Shown: piece after piece, positions 5,325 through 11,876 of the stretch
Position numbering within the stretch: the first letter of the stretch is position 1
Layout: the number at the start of each line of letters is the position of its first letter
Source of the DNA: CAYYYW01 sp964476245
Lineage (GTDB): Bacteria; Patescibacteriota; Microgenomatia; UBA1406; HO2-37-13b
Assembly (NCBI GenBank): GCA_964476245.1
Contig: CAYYYW010000017.1
Location: 1 to 24,796, forward strand
DNA length: 24,796 nt
Direction of reading: 5' to 3'
Notes under the pieces: generated by a model
What the model saw: only the letters and a program-made list of their open reading frames with translations
Told to the model about the DNA's origin: nothing
Database searches by the model: none
Program-made: the position numbers and the translations under genes

Positions 5325-6200
5325 ATGCTAATCACAAAAAAAACCGACCTTGGTAAGTCTACTTATCAATTTGACATTACTATTCCCAAAGAGCAAGTAG
5401 CTGAAAAATATAATCAAGCTTTTGATTTATTGGCTTCCGAGCTTGAGGTATCAGGATTTAGAAAAGGCAAGGCACCGAAAAACATTGCGGAAAAACATAT
5501 TAAAAAAGAAGCTGTTTATGAAAAACTAATCAATGACTTAATGCCTGGTCTATATCAAGAATTATTAAAACAAGAAAATTTAAAACCAATAATATCACCA
5601 AAAATAGAATTAATTAAAGCTAAAGACAATGAGATTTGGGAAATAAGAATAACTATCGCGGAAAAACCAAAAATTGACTTAAAAAATTATAAAGAATTAA
5701 TTAAAAACATTAAATCAGAAGAGAAAAAAAAAGATATCTGGGTTCCGGGAAAACCGAACAAGCAAGAACCTTCAACTAAGGAAAAAGAAGACAATAAAAT
5801 GAAGATGTTTAACAAAATTTTTGAGACCTTCTTAAAAAATATTGATGTTAAAATATCTAATTTAATAATAGAAACGGAATTAAATAAGAGATTAACCCAA
5901 TTAGTCGATGATGTAAGAAAGGTAGGTCTCACAACAGAGCAATATTTAAAATCAAAGAATGAGACTCTTGATTCACTCAAAGAAAAATTCAAAAAAGAAA
6001 TTGAAGAAATGTATAAATTGGAATTTATTTTGGAAGAGATTAACGAAGCAGAAAAAATTATAGTTGAGCAAAAAGACCTGGACGCTTTATTTCTTAATAT
6101 CAAAGATGAAAAAGAAAGACAAAAAGCAAAACAAAACGCATATTTTTATGCATCAATTTTAAGACGGCAAAAAACCCTTGATTTCTTAATGACCCTATAG
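5325..6200 (+). CDS. tig: Trigger factor lacking the PPIase domain
   Basis: 291 residues against about 430 for a full trigger factor. The N-terminal ribosome-binding domain is intact, with the signature GFRKGKAP (residues 44-51) that contacts ribosomal protein uL23. Around residues 130-160, where the FKBP-type PPIase domain would be inserted, there is only a charged linker (VPGKPNKQEPSTKEKE). The helical C-terminal arms that hold nascent chains follow directly. Chaperone function at the exit tunnel should remain, and prolyl isomerase activity should be lost. The PPIase domain is known to be dispensable for chaperoning in E. coli. A TAAAAT box (5314-5319) ends 5 nt before the ATG, suggesting a leaderless mRNA. 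Confidence 0.88.
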   Translation: MLITKKTDLGKSTYQFDITIPKEQVAEKYNQAFDLLASELEVSGFRKGKAPKNIAEKHIKKEAVYEKLINDLMPGLYQELLKQENLKPIISPKIELIKAKDNEIWEIRITIAEKPKIDLKNYKELIKNIKSEEKKKDIWVPGKPNKQEPSTKEKEDNKMKMFNKIFETFLKNIDVKISNLIIETELNKRLTQLVDDVRKVGLTTEQYLKSKNETLDSLKEKFKKEIEEMYKLEFILEEINEAEKIIVEQKDLDALFLNIKDEKERQKAKQNAYFYASILRRQKTLDFLMTL

Positions 6201-6206
6201 TATAAT
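6201..6206 (+). promoter_or_regulatory. -10 box (TATAAT) at leaderless spacing, overlapping the tig stop region
   Basis: The hexamer begins one base after the tig stop codon and lies exactly 6 nt before the ATG at 6213, so +1 would be the A of ATG. Confidence 0.6.
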
Positions 6207-6212
6207 CGGGGC

Positions 6213-6803
6213 ATGAAAAATGACATGACATCTAAAAAAAGTCAGGGATATTATCAGAAGAACCCAATCGAAAAAGACCCTAAAGAGAAAAGTGGTAGTG
6301 ATTTTTTTGACCAATTTTTTGGCGCTAACACAAATTATTCGGACAAATCTTCAAAATTTGAAAATTCTCCTTCGTATAAACCTTGGCAAAAAAAAGAACA
6401 AAAAACTTCGCAAAGACTTGAATTTACCGTATTTAAACATGAAGATTATCAAGAAAAACACATCATTCCTAACGAAATAAAACAATTAGTTGAAGAAATT
6501 AGAAAAGAAATTACCGCCATTAAGCGAACTAATAAGGCTTTGCTTAGTCAAGTAGTTGATATAGAAAAAACCACGCTCCAGTCATTATCTGAAAAACCAG
6601 GAATTTATCATATCCGATTTTTAGAGCTTCTTCTTTCATTTTTAAGAACATTACGAGCTAAAGTCGGTGAGGCAAAAACATGGCTGGCGGCAATGCAAAC
6701 GAAAAGGAAAAAAAGAGGTTCTCTTTTTCTTGCTTTATCAAAGAAAAAAGGCACGCAATATTCTCTTTCTCAAGAACTTCAATCCTCGCGAGCAGTAATG
6801 TAG
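6213..6803 (+). CDS. Uncharacterised CPR-type protein with helical core (DUF5660-like)
   Basis: 196 residues. The N-terminal third is disordered and rich in Lys, Ser, Asp and Gln. From about residue 68 there is a compact, mostly helical domain: an amphipathic LVEEIRKEITAIKRTNKALL helix (about 90-109), a EKPGIYHIRFLELLLSFLRTLR segment (~127-148; shown here only to indicate the hydrophobic helix), and a basic KKRGS / KKKGTQYSLSQELQ tail. The arrangement matches, from memory, a family found in CPR genomes and listed as DUF5660; this was not checked. It follows tig with its own TATAAT box and precedes mtaB. No membrane segment and no enzyme motif are present. Cytosolic, function unknown. Confidence 0.7.
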   Translation: MKNDMTSKKSQGYYQKNPIEKDPKEKSGSDFFDQFFGANTNYSDKSSKFENSPSYKPWQKKEQKTSQRLEFTVFKHEDYQEKHIIPNEIKQLVEEIRKEITAIKRTNKALLSQVVDIEKTTLQSLSEKPGIYHIRFLELLLSFLRTLRAKVGEAKTWLAAMQTKRKKRGSLFLALSKKKGTQYSLSQELQSSRAVM

Positions 6804-6811
6804 ACATTATA

Positions 6812-6817
6812 TATAAT
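6812..6817 (+). promoter_or_regulatory. -10 box (TATAAT) of mtaB at leaderless spacing
   Basis: TATAAT followed by 6 nt and the ATG at 6824. It falls in the 20-nt gap after the preceding gene. This is the third gene in the window with this exact spacing. Confidence 0.6.
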
Positions 6818-6823
6818 ATCTTC

Positions 6824-8137
6824 ATGAGTAAAATTCGTTTTGCCTCGTATTCTTTTGGGTGTCGAGTTAATCATGCAGAAAGAGAATCAATTGATAAAAA
6901 AATGTTAAGTTCCGGATTTGTTTATGATGAAAAACGGCCCGAAATTTTTATTATTAATACCTGTGCCGTGACTCATAAAGCGGAAAGAGAAGTACGACAG
7001 TTAATATACAAACTTAAATCGCAAAACTCAAAAATCAAAATTATTCTAGCGGGCTGCGCGGCTACTTATTGGAAAAAAAATAAATTATACAGCTATCTCC
7101 CAATAGATTTACTTATTGATAATATTAATAAAGAAATTTTAGTTGATTTGTTAATAAAAAAATTATTCCATAGCTCCAATTTTAACCGACGCGGTTGGAA
7201 ACAGAATGGCACAACGACCCAAAAACTGGCAATTTTTGATAAATTTTTGAATTCAGGGCGCCTTCTTATCAAAATTCAGAATGGGTGTCATCGCTTCTGT
7301 AGTTATTGTATAGTTCCTTATCTTCGAGGTTTACCCAAATCTGTAAAAATTACAGATATTGTTAGTGAAATTAAACGGTTCGATAAAAAAATAAAAGAAG
7401 TTATCTTAACAGCAATCAATACAGAAGCTTATGGTTATGATACTCAAGAATCATTTACGGATCTTGTGGAAGCAATCATTAAGCAGACAAAGATTCCCCG
7501 AATAAGTTTTGGTTCTATTCATCCTTTGAGTATTAATAATGACTTTTTAGATTCTTACAAAAGGATTCTTCCCCAAGAACGATTGGTCAATTTTTTTCAT
7601 ATACCTCTTCAGTCGGGATCGAATAAAATACTTTCGTTGATGAAAAGAGGTTATTCTAAAGAAAATTTCATTGATTATGTACAATCGATTAAACGATTGA
7701 ACAAAAATGTTTTTATTAGTACTGACATTATAGTTGGTTTTTTAGAAGAAACTGCCACTGATTTTGAAGAGACTTATAATTTTTTAAAAAAAGTGCCGAT
7801 TAGCAAATTCCATATTTTTCGGTTTTCAAAGAGGAAAGGTACGGCAGGATACTTTATGAGTAAAAGGTTATATGAACCAGAGGAGCAAATAAAACAGAAA
7901 AGGGCGAAAATTCTTGCCGAACTTAATAAAAAGAAGTTTCAAACGTTTTTGCAAAAACAGATAGGGTTAAATTCTTCAGCGCTTTTTTTAAATAAAAGGA
8001 TAGAAAATTATCAAGAAGCCCTTTTGCAAAATCAAATTCCAGCTTACATAATGACTGAAAAAGACTTAACAAGTGAGATAAAAAATGTTAAAATTAAAAG
8101 GATTAAAGAAGGAAAATTATTTGGTAATATTATATAA
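6824..8137 (+). CDS. mtaB: tRNA t6A37 methylthiotransferase (MiaB/MtaB family)
   Basis: 437 residues. The N-terminal UPF0004 domain has its three cluster cysteines: FGCRVN (Cys13), NTCAV (Cys47) and AGCAA (Cys78). The radical-SAM triad CHRFCSYC gives Cys155, 159 and 162, followed by IVPYLRG. HIPLQSGSNKILSLMKRGY is the usual family block, and a weak C-terminal TRAM-like region ends the protein. The GCRVN-x-x-E form fits MtaB (ms2t6A synthesis at ANN-decoding tRNAs) better than MiaB (GCQMN). The enzyme uses two 4Fe-4S clusters to insert sulfur into t6A37. The start at 6824 is chosen over a longer frame reaching into the upstream gene because of the TATAAT box and because homologues begin here. 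It ends 2 nt before tRNA-Val, so the two share a transcript. A degenerate palindrome remnant lies in the interdomain linker. Confidence 0.87.
   Translation: MSKIRFASYSFGCRVNHAERESIDKKMLSSGFVYDEKRPEIFIINTCAVTHKAEREVRQLIYKLKSQNSKIKIILAGCAATYWKKNKLYSYLPIDLLIDNINKEILVDLLIKKLFHSSNFNRRGWKQNGTTTQKLAIFDKFLNSGRLLIKIQNGCHRFCSYCIVPYLRGLPKSVKITDIVSEIKRFDKKIKEVILTAINTEAYGYDTQESFTDLVEAIIKQTKIPRISFGSIHPLSINNDFLDSYKRILPQERLVNFFHIPLQSGSNKILSLMKRGYSKENFIDYVQSIKRLNKNVFISTDIIVGFLEETATDFEETYNFLKKVPISKFHIFRFSKRKGTAGYFMSKRLYEPEEQIKQKRAKILAELNKKKFQTFLQKQIGLNSSALFLNKRIENYQEALLQNQIPAYIMTEKDLTSEIKNVKIKRIKEGKLFGNII
7184..7216. repeat. Possible decayed copy of the AACCTACGCGGTT hairpin inside mtaB
   Basis: AACCGACGCGGTT (7184-7196) differs by one base from the 5' arm of the hairpins in pheS and upstream of rpsP. 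TGGCACAACG (7207-7216) resembles their loop core TGTCRCCACG at nearly the same distance (10 nt against 8). No 3' arm is present. It encodes part of a variable linker (residues 121-131) between the two Fe-S domains. Confidence 0.35.
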
Positions 8138-8139
8138 AT

Positions 8140-8213
8140 GGACTCGTAGCTCAGTTGGCTAGAGCGTTGCATTGACATTGCAGAGGTCAGAGGTTCAAGT
8201 CCTCTCGAGTCCA
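8140..8213 (+). tRNA. tRNA-Val (anticodon GAC)
   Basis: Acceptor GGACTCG pairs perfectly with CGAGTCC. The D arm is GCTC/GAGC, the anticodon stem TTGCA/TGCAG has loop TTGACAT giving GAC, and the T arm is AGAGG-TTCAAGT-CCTCT. The discriminator is A, with no encoded CCA. It starts 2 nt after the mtaB stop. Confidence 0.95.
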
Positions 8214-8260
8214 CAGTTTAATTTTAGTTGGTTTGTCCGAACAAATTTTCTGAAGGAAAA

Positions 8261-8533
8261 ATGAAAGTTTTAAAAATCTCTTTTATTTTAACTCTAAGTG
8301 CTTTTATTATTATATTTATATTTTCAATAGTTACTCAACAACATACTATTGAAGCTATTAACGTTTCAGATTGCGATAAGAATGGTTTCAATTGTCTCTA
8401 TATCGACGAAAGATGTTTATGTTTGGGCTATTCTTATTGTGATTGTCCCGGTTGCGACGATACATGTATTGGATTAAAATATCGATGTAATATGAATACA
8501 TACAGATCTGTTGGACCAGTTAGGCCATTTTAA
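8261..8533 (+). CDS. Small secreted or membrane-tethered cysteine-rich protein
   Basis: 90 residues. MKVLK and a long hydrophobic segment (about residues 6-25) form a signal peptide or anchor. The remaining ~60 residues hold nine Cys, including C-L-C, C-D-C-P-G-C and D-D-T-C, with no recognisable domain. The pattern suggests a disulfide-stabilised or metal-binding extracellular mini-protein. The start at 8261 is fixed by GAAGGA 3 nt upstream, one of the few Shine-Dalgarno-like sequences in the window; a longer frame from 8228 would put the signal peptide internally. It lies 47 nt downstream of tRNA-Val, probably on the mtaB/tRNA transcript. No family recognised. Confidence 0.6.
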   Translation: MKVLKISFILTLSAFIIIFIFSIVTQQHTIEAINVSDCDKNGFNCLYIDERCLCLGYSYCDCPGCDDTCIGLKYRCNMNTYRSVGPVRPF

Positions 8534-8778
8534 TATTTGGATAAATATTGCCTTTTTTAAGGTAAAAAAAACACCTGCTGAAAATGAATTTTGATTTTCT
8601 ATACTTTTTTTTATATTCTTCGATTAAATTTCCTTTTCCAACCCATAATGCCATATTTTTTGATGACTATAATTCGTTGATCCATGAACCACTATAGGGT
8701 TCAGGATTTCGCCCCTCGCGAAACTCGGAAACAAAGCGGTGCCACTCACTCTGCTCGTGAGGCTCAACATTTGTTTCA

Positions 8779-8845
8779 ACCCGCCTACGCCGCTTCCTTC
8801 ACCGAAGTAGTTTCGGCTACGAAGGTCGAGAAGGCTTCGGCGGGT
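8779..8845. repeat. Nested GC-rich inverted repeat
   Basis: Outer arms ACCCGCC (8779-8785) and GGCGGGT (8839-8845) enclose CCTTC (8796-8800)/GAAGG (8821-8825), which enclose CCGAA (8802-8806)/TTCGG (8812-8816). The block is distinctly GC-richer than flanking DNA, as are the palindromes beside the tRNA cluster, suggesting an inserted element. Confidence 0.55.
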
Positions 8846-8941
8846 AGGTCGATTAAATAAATGAAACAATTATTAAAAAGTAGTACTGTATTTTGTAGCA
8901 TTGTGTTTTAAACTTGTGCTTCCAAAATGGAGAGTTTTTTG

Positions 8942-8947
8942 TATAAT
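8942..8947 (+). promoter_or_regulatory. -10 box (TATAAT) of the thrS operon
   Basis: TATAAT 17 nt before the thrS ATG predicts a leader of about 11 nt. That is too short for the tRNA-like translational operator known upstream of E. coli thrS. The best -35 candidate (TTGTGC, 8914) is too far away. Confidence 0.5.
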
Positions 8948-8964
8948 AAATAAAACAAATACTT

Positions 8965-10752
8965 ATGAAAAAAGCTGATCTTGAAAAAATGCGGCATTCG
9001 TGCGAACATGTTTTACATCAAGCAATGACAGAGCTTTTTCCTGGTTTAAAACGGGCCATGGGGCCGGCAACAGACGAAGGTTTTTATCATGACTTTGACT
9101 ACAAAGGAAAAGTAAACGAGGATGATTTTCCCAAGATAGAAAAGAGAATGCGGGAGATTATTAAAGCTAATTTACCTTTTGTACGTCAAGAGATTTCACT
9201 TGACGATGCCAAAAAAATGTTTAAAGACAATCCGTACAAGCTTGATTGGATTGATCAAATTACCAAAAAAGGCGAGAAAGCAATCGTCTATTGGACTGGT
9301 AAACCTAATAAACCTGACTCTGATGTTGATTTGTGTCGTGGGCCTCATGTCGAATCCACCGGCGAAGTTAAAGCTTTTAAACTGTTAAAAATCGCCGGCG
9401 CCTACTGGCATGGAGATGAAAAAAATAAAATGTTAACAAGAATTTACGGAACATGTTTCCCAACCAAAGAAGAATTGGATAAATATCTATGGCAGATTGA
9501 AGAAGCAAAAAAAAGAGACCACCGCAAATTAGGCAAAGAGCTTGATTTGTTTATTATAAATGAAAATATTGGAAAGGGTTTACCGCTTCTTTGTCCAAAC
9601 GGAGCTACGATTGTTAAACAAATATTAGATTACGAATACTTACTTGAGAAAAGAGCAGGTTTTAAACATGTTGTTACTCCTCATATTGCTAGAAGCGAAA
9701 TATATAAAAAAACTGGCCATTGGCAACACTACCGCGATTTGATGTATGCTCCTTTTGGAATAGAAGGTGAGGAATATGTTTTAAAACCGATGAATTGTCC
9801 ACATCATTATATGATTTACGCTTCTCATTCTCGTAGTTATAAAGATTTACCTATCCGTCTGACCGAACCAGGAACATGCTATCGCTTTGAGAAAACAGGA
9901 GAATTAGCCGGACTTCTTAGAGTTCGAGCTCTAACGATCGACGATAGTCACATCCTAATGAGAGACGATCAAATCGAAAATGAGTTTAAACTCTGCATTA
10001 ACTTAGTTAAAAAAATGTTTAAAAGCTTTCATTTAAAGGATTTCTATGTTAGATTATCTTTAGGCGATCCATCTGATGCAATCAAATATATAACTGACAA
10101 AAAAACTTGGCAAAAGGCTGGAGATAAATTAGAGAAGATCGTCATAAACAACAAATTAAATTATAAAGCGGTAAAAGGAGAAGCCTCATTTTATGGACCG
10201 AAGCTTGATTTTATTGTAAAAGACTCTCTTGGTCGAGAATGGCAAATGAGTACCCTACAACTTGATCTTTTTATGGCAAAAAGATTGGGCTTGATTTATA
10301 TTGATAGAAATGGTCAGCAAAAACATCCGGTAATTCTTCATCGTGGGCTAACTGGTTCAATTGAACGAACTTTAGCCATTCTTATCGAACATTTTGCTGG
10401 AGCTTTTCCTCTTTGGCTATCTCCGACACAAGTTGTCGTCTTGCCAGTATCCGACAAATTTAACGAGTTTTCCCAAAAAATCAATCAAATTTTAAAAGAA
10501 CACGACGCTCGGGTTGAATTAAACGATGAAAATAAAACTCTCGGAGCTAAAATAAGAGAAACCACCTTGCAAAAAATTCCATATATGATTATAATTGGGG
10601 ATAAAGAATTGAAACGTTCTAACGTTAAAACGTTTAAACGTTCAAACGAAGTTTTCGTTTCTGTAAGAACGCGAGAAGGAAAAGATTTAGGATTAGTTAA
10701 TCTTTATGAGTTCATTAAAGACTTAAAAGAAAAAATTGAGAACAAATTATAG
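8965..10752 (+). CDS. thrS: Threonyl-tRNA synthetase without TGS domain
   Basis: 595 residues, about 45 short of the usual length because the N-terminal TGS domain is absent and the protein opens at the editing domain. Editing motifs are present: HSCEH (His11, His15) and DLCRGPH (Cys124, His128). The class II catalytic core shows MNCPHH (zinc Cys), the motif 2 loop LLRVRALTIDDSHI (zinc His) and motif 3 ILHRGLTGSIERTL. The C-terminal anticodon-binding domain contains an in-frame insertion, KRSNVKTFKRSN (from residue 550), between IIGDKEL and VFVSVRTREGKDLG, where homologues have only a short turn; its DNA is a tandem octamer array. First gene of thrS-infC-rpmI-rplT-pheS-pheT. No Shine-Dalgarno precedes the ATG. 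It charges tRNA-Thr in the cytosol. Confidence 0.95.
   Translation: MKKADLEKMRHSCEHVLHQAMTELFPGLKRAMGPATDEGFYHDFDYKGKVNEDDFPKIEKRMREIIKANLPFVRQEISLDDAKKMFKDNPYKLDWIDQITKKGEKAIVYWTGKPNKPDSDVDLCRGPHVESTGEVKAFKLLKIAGAYWHGDEKNKMLTRIYGTCFPTKEELDKYLWQIEEAKKRDHRKLGKELDLFIINENIGKGLPLLCPNGATIVKQILDYEYLLEKRAGFKHVVTPHIARSEIYKKTGHWQHYRDLMYAPFGIEGEEYVLKPMNCPHHYMIYASHSRSYKDLPIRLTEPGTCYRFEKTGELAGLLRVRALTIDDSHILMRDDQIENEFKLCINLVKKMFKSFHLKDFYVRLSLGDPSDAIKYITDKKTWQKAGDKLEKIVINNKLNYKAVKGEASFYGPKLDFIVKDSLGREWQMSTLQLDLFMAKRLGLIYIDRNGQQKHPVILHRGLTGSIERTLAILIEHFAGAFPLWLSPTQVVVLPVSDKFNEFSQKINQILKEHDARVELNDENKTLGAKIRETTLQKIPYMIIIGDKELKRSNVKTFKRSNEVFVSVRTREGKDLGLVNLYEFIKDLKEKIENKL
10613..10650. repeat. In-frame tandem octamer array AACGTTNN within thrS
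   Basis: AACGTT, itself palindromic, begins at 10613, 10621, 10629 and 10637, with a fifth imperfect unit (AACGAA) at 10645; the strict period is 8 bp. It codes for the extra loop from residue 550 in the anticodon-binding domain. Since 24 bp are three units and eight codons, the array can vary by three units without a frameshift. A GTTAACNN array with the same period lies between pheS and pheT. Confidence 0.75.
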
Positions 10753-11269
10753 AAGGCGAGAAAAACGGCCTTATTATATTTTAAACGAGAGAATTCAGGC
10801 ATCGACTTTTCGGTTAATTGATGATAAGGGAAAGCAAATTAGTATTTTATCTCGACAAGAAGCACTTAATTTGTCTCGAGAAAAAGGATTAGATTTAGTA
10901 CTTATTAATATAAGAACTAATCCGGCAGTGGTTAAATTAATTGATTTCAAAAAGTTTTTATACCAAGAAAAGAAAAAACTAAAAGAGGCTAGAAAAGGAA
11001 TTAAAAAAAACATAATTAAGAACATAAAATTGTCACTTTTTATCGGAAAAGGCGATCTGGATCGATTAATTAAAAAAACACAAGAATTTCTTAATAACGG
11101 ACATCAGGTTAGAATAGGATTGCTTTTAAGAGGACGGGAAGTCGGAAAAAAGCCGTTGGCTTTTGACCTTGTTAATCAATTTATTAAATCAATTGGCGAA
11201 GTATCAATCTCTATGCCGCCAAAAATTCAAGGTAGAGTAATAATAGCAGTAATTGGAAGAAAGAAATAA
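10736..11269 (+). CDS. infC: Translation initiation factor IF-3
   Basis: 177 residues, full length. The N-terminal domain begins RRREKRPYYILNERIQASTFRLID and includes the linker motif VKLIDFKKFLYQEKKK. The C-terminal domain contains the family's RGREVGKKP block and ends in GRVIIAVIGRKK. IF-3 binds the 30S subunit and checks the start codon. The best start is a TTG at 10736 that overlaps the thrS end by 17 nt; rare starts (AUU in E. coli) are a known feature of infC and the basis of its autoregulation. No ATG is available at the N-terminus. Position between thrS and rpmI is the classical one. Confidence 0.93.
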   Translation: MRTNYRRREKRPYYILNERIQASTFRLIDDKGKQISILSRQEALNLSREKGLDLVLINIRTNPAVVKLIDFKKFLYQEKKKLKEARKGIKKNIIKNIKLSLFIGKGDLDRLIKKTQEFLNNGHQVRIGLLLRGREVGKKPLAFDLVNQFIKSIGEVSISMPPKIQGRVIIAVIGRKK

Positions 11270-11270
11270 A

Positions 11271-11465
11271 ATGAAAAAACAAAAAACTCGAAAATCAGCA
11301 TTAAAAAGATTTAAAGTCACTAAAACAGGTAAGATCTTGCACAGAAAGCATGGCGCTAGACATTTAAAAAGCCAAAAGACTAAAAAACAATTAAGAAGTT
11401 TGAAACAAATGGGGGAAGTAAAAGGAAAATTTAAAAGGAAGATAAAGAAGATGTTGGGAAAATAA
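11271..11465 (+). CDS. rpmI: 50S ribosomal protein bL35
   Basis: 64 residues, highly basic. It has the family's KTRKSALKRFKVTKTGKI opening (K-T-x-K-s/g-A-x-K-R-F-K-x-T-x-x-G-K) and the H-L-x-x-K-x-x-K motif. The ATG at 11271 lies one base after the infC stop; a longer frame from a TTG inside infC is rejected. A weak purine-rich GGAAGAAAG precedes it. A 29-bp palindrome follows in the 63-nt gap to rplT. Confidence 0.95.
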   Translation: MKKQKTRKSALKRFKVTKTGKILHRKHGARHLKSQKTKKQLRSLKQMGEVKGKFKRKIKKMLGK

Positions 11466-11483
11466 ATATTATTTCCATTATTT

Positions 11484-11512
11484 GTAGGGACAGAACAGTG
11501 CTCTGTCCGTAC
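11484..11512. repeat. GTAGGGA-type palindrome between rpmI and rplT
   Basis: Arms GTAGGGACAGA (11484-11494) and TCTGTCCGTAC (11502-11512) pair with one mismatch around a 7-nt centre. The ends and size match the 28-bp palindromes inside pheT and recG, so this is an intergenic member of that family. Confidence 0.75.
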
Positions 11513-11528
11513 CATTTCTATTTAAAAT

Positions 11529-11876
11529 ATGGCTCGTGTTAAAAGCGGAATAACCACTAAAAAAAAACACAAGAAAGTACTTAAATTAGCTAAAGGCTTT
11601 TGGATGACTCGCCATAAGCAGTTTAAAAAAGCAAAGGAGGCTACCCTTCATGCGGGAGAATATGCTTTTTCCGGCAGGAAAGCAAAAAAACGAGACTTTC
11701 GCAGACTGTGGATTACCAGACTTAACGCAGCCGTATACTCTTTGGGGATTAAATATAGTCGATTTATTAAAGAACTTAAAGATAAAAAAATTGAACTCGA
11801 CCGTAAAATATTATCGCAGATTGCGGTTGAGCATCCAAAAATATTTCAAAAGATAGTTGATTATGCAAAACATTGA
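11529..11876 (+). CDS. rplT: 50S ribosomal protein bL20
   Basis: 115 residues. The start MARVKSGITTKKKHKKVLKLAKGF and the blocks RDFRRLWITRLNAA and YSRFIKELKDKKIELDRK are diagnostic of bL20, an early 50S assembly protein that in E. coli also represses rpmI-rplT translation. Length is as expected. It overlaps pheS by 14 nt, with the pheS ATG in another frame, so the two are translationally linked. No L20 operator-like pseudoknot was recognised upstream. It ends in TGA. Confidence 0.96.
   Translation: MARVKSGITTKKKHKKVLKLAKGFWMTRHKQFKKAKEATLHAGEYAFSGRKAKKRDFRRLWITRLNAAVYSLGIKYSRFIKELKDKKIELDRKILSQIAVEHPKIFQKIVDYAKH

Larger units (their letters stand above)
8534..8964. other. 431-bp gene-free stretch with repeats, upstream of thrS
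   Basis: I see no convincing gene here. It starts with a weak TTGCCTT/AAGGTAA hairpin (about 8549-8566), passes through AT-rich sequence and a short GAACC/GGTTC hairpin near 8686-8702, and then a GC-richer block (about 8705-8850) with a nested inverted repeat listed separately. It ends with AT-rich sequence containing the thrS -10 box. An 81-codon minus-strand frame across the repeat block has no family resemblance. No riboswitch or T-box signature was recognised ahead of thrS. Confidence 0.5.

Noticed and set aside
8549..8566. Intrinsic terminator after the Cys-rich gene
   Set aside because: The 7-bp hairpin TTGCCTT/AAGGTAA has a weak stem and is followed by A residues, not T, on the coding strand.
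8624..8869. 81-codon minus-strand frame before thrS
   Set aside because: It runs through the nested GC-rich palindrome, resembles no family and has no promoter or ribosome site; open only because of the repeat composition.
8861..8911. 16-codon plus-strand frame (MKQLLKSSTVF...) as a thrS leader peptide
   Set aside because: It lies upstream of the thrS -10 box, has no threonine run or attenuator hairpin, and is short enough to be chance.
8914..8947. -35 box TTGTGC paired with the thrS TATAAT
   Set aside because: The spacer is 22 nt, too long for a normal promoter.
10613..10650. CRISPR-like array in thrS
   Set aside because: The unit is 8 bp with no spacers and is in a coding frame; no cas genes or other arrays occur in the window.
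11204..11515. 103-codon minus-strand frame opposite rpmI
   Set aside because: Shadow of the infC end and the highly conserved rpmI.
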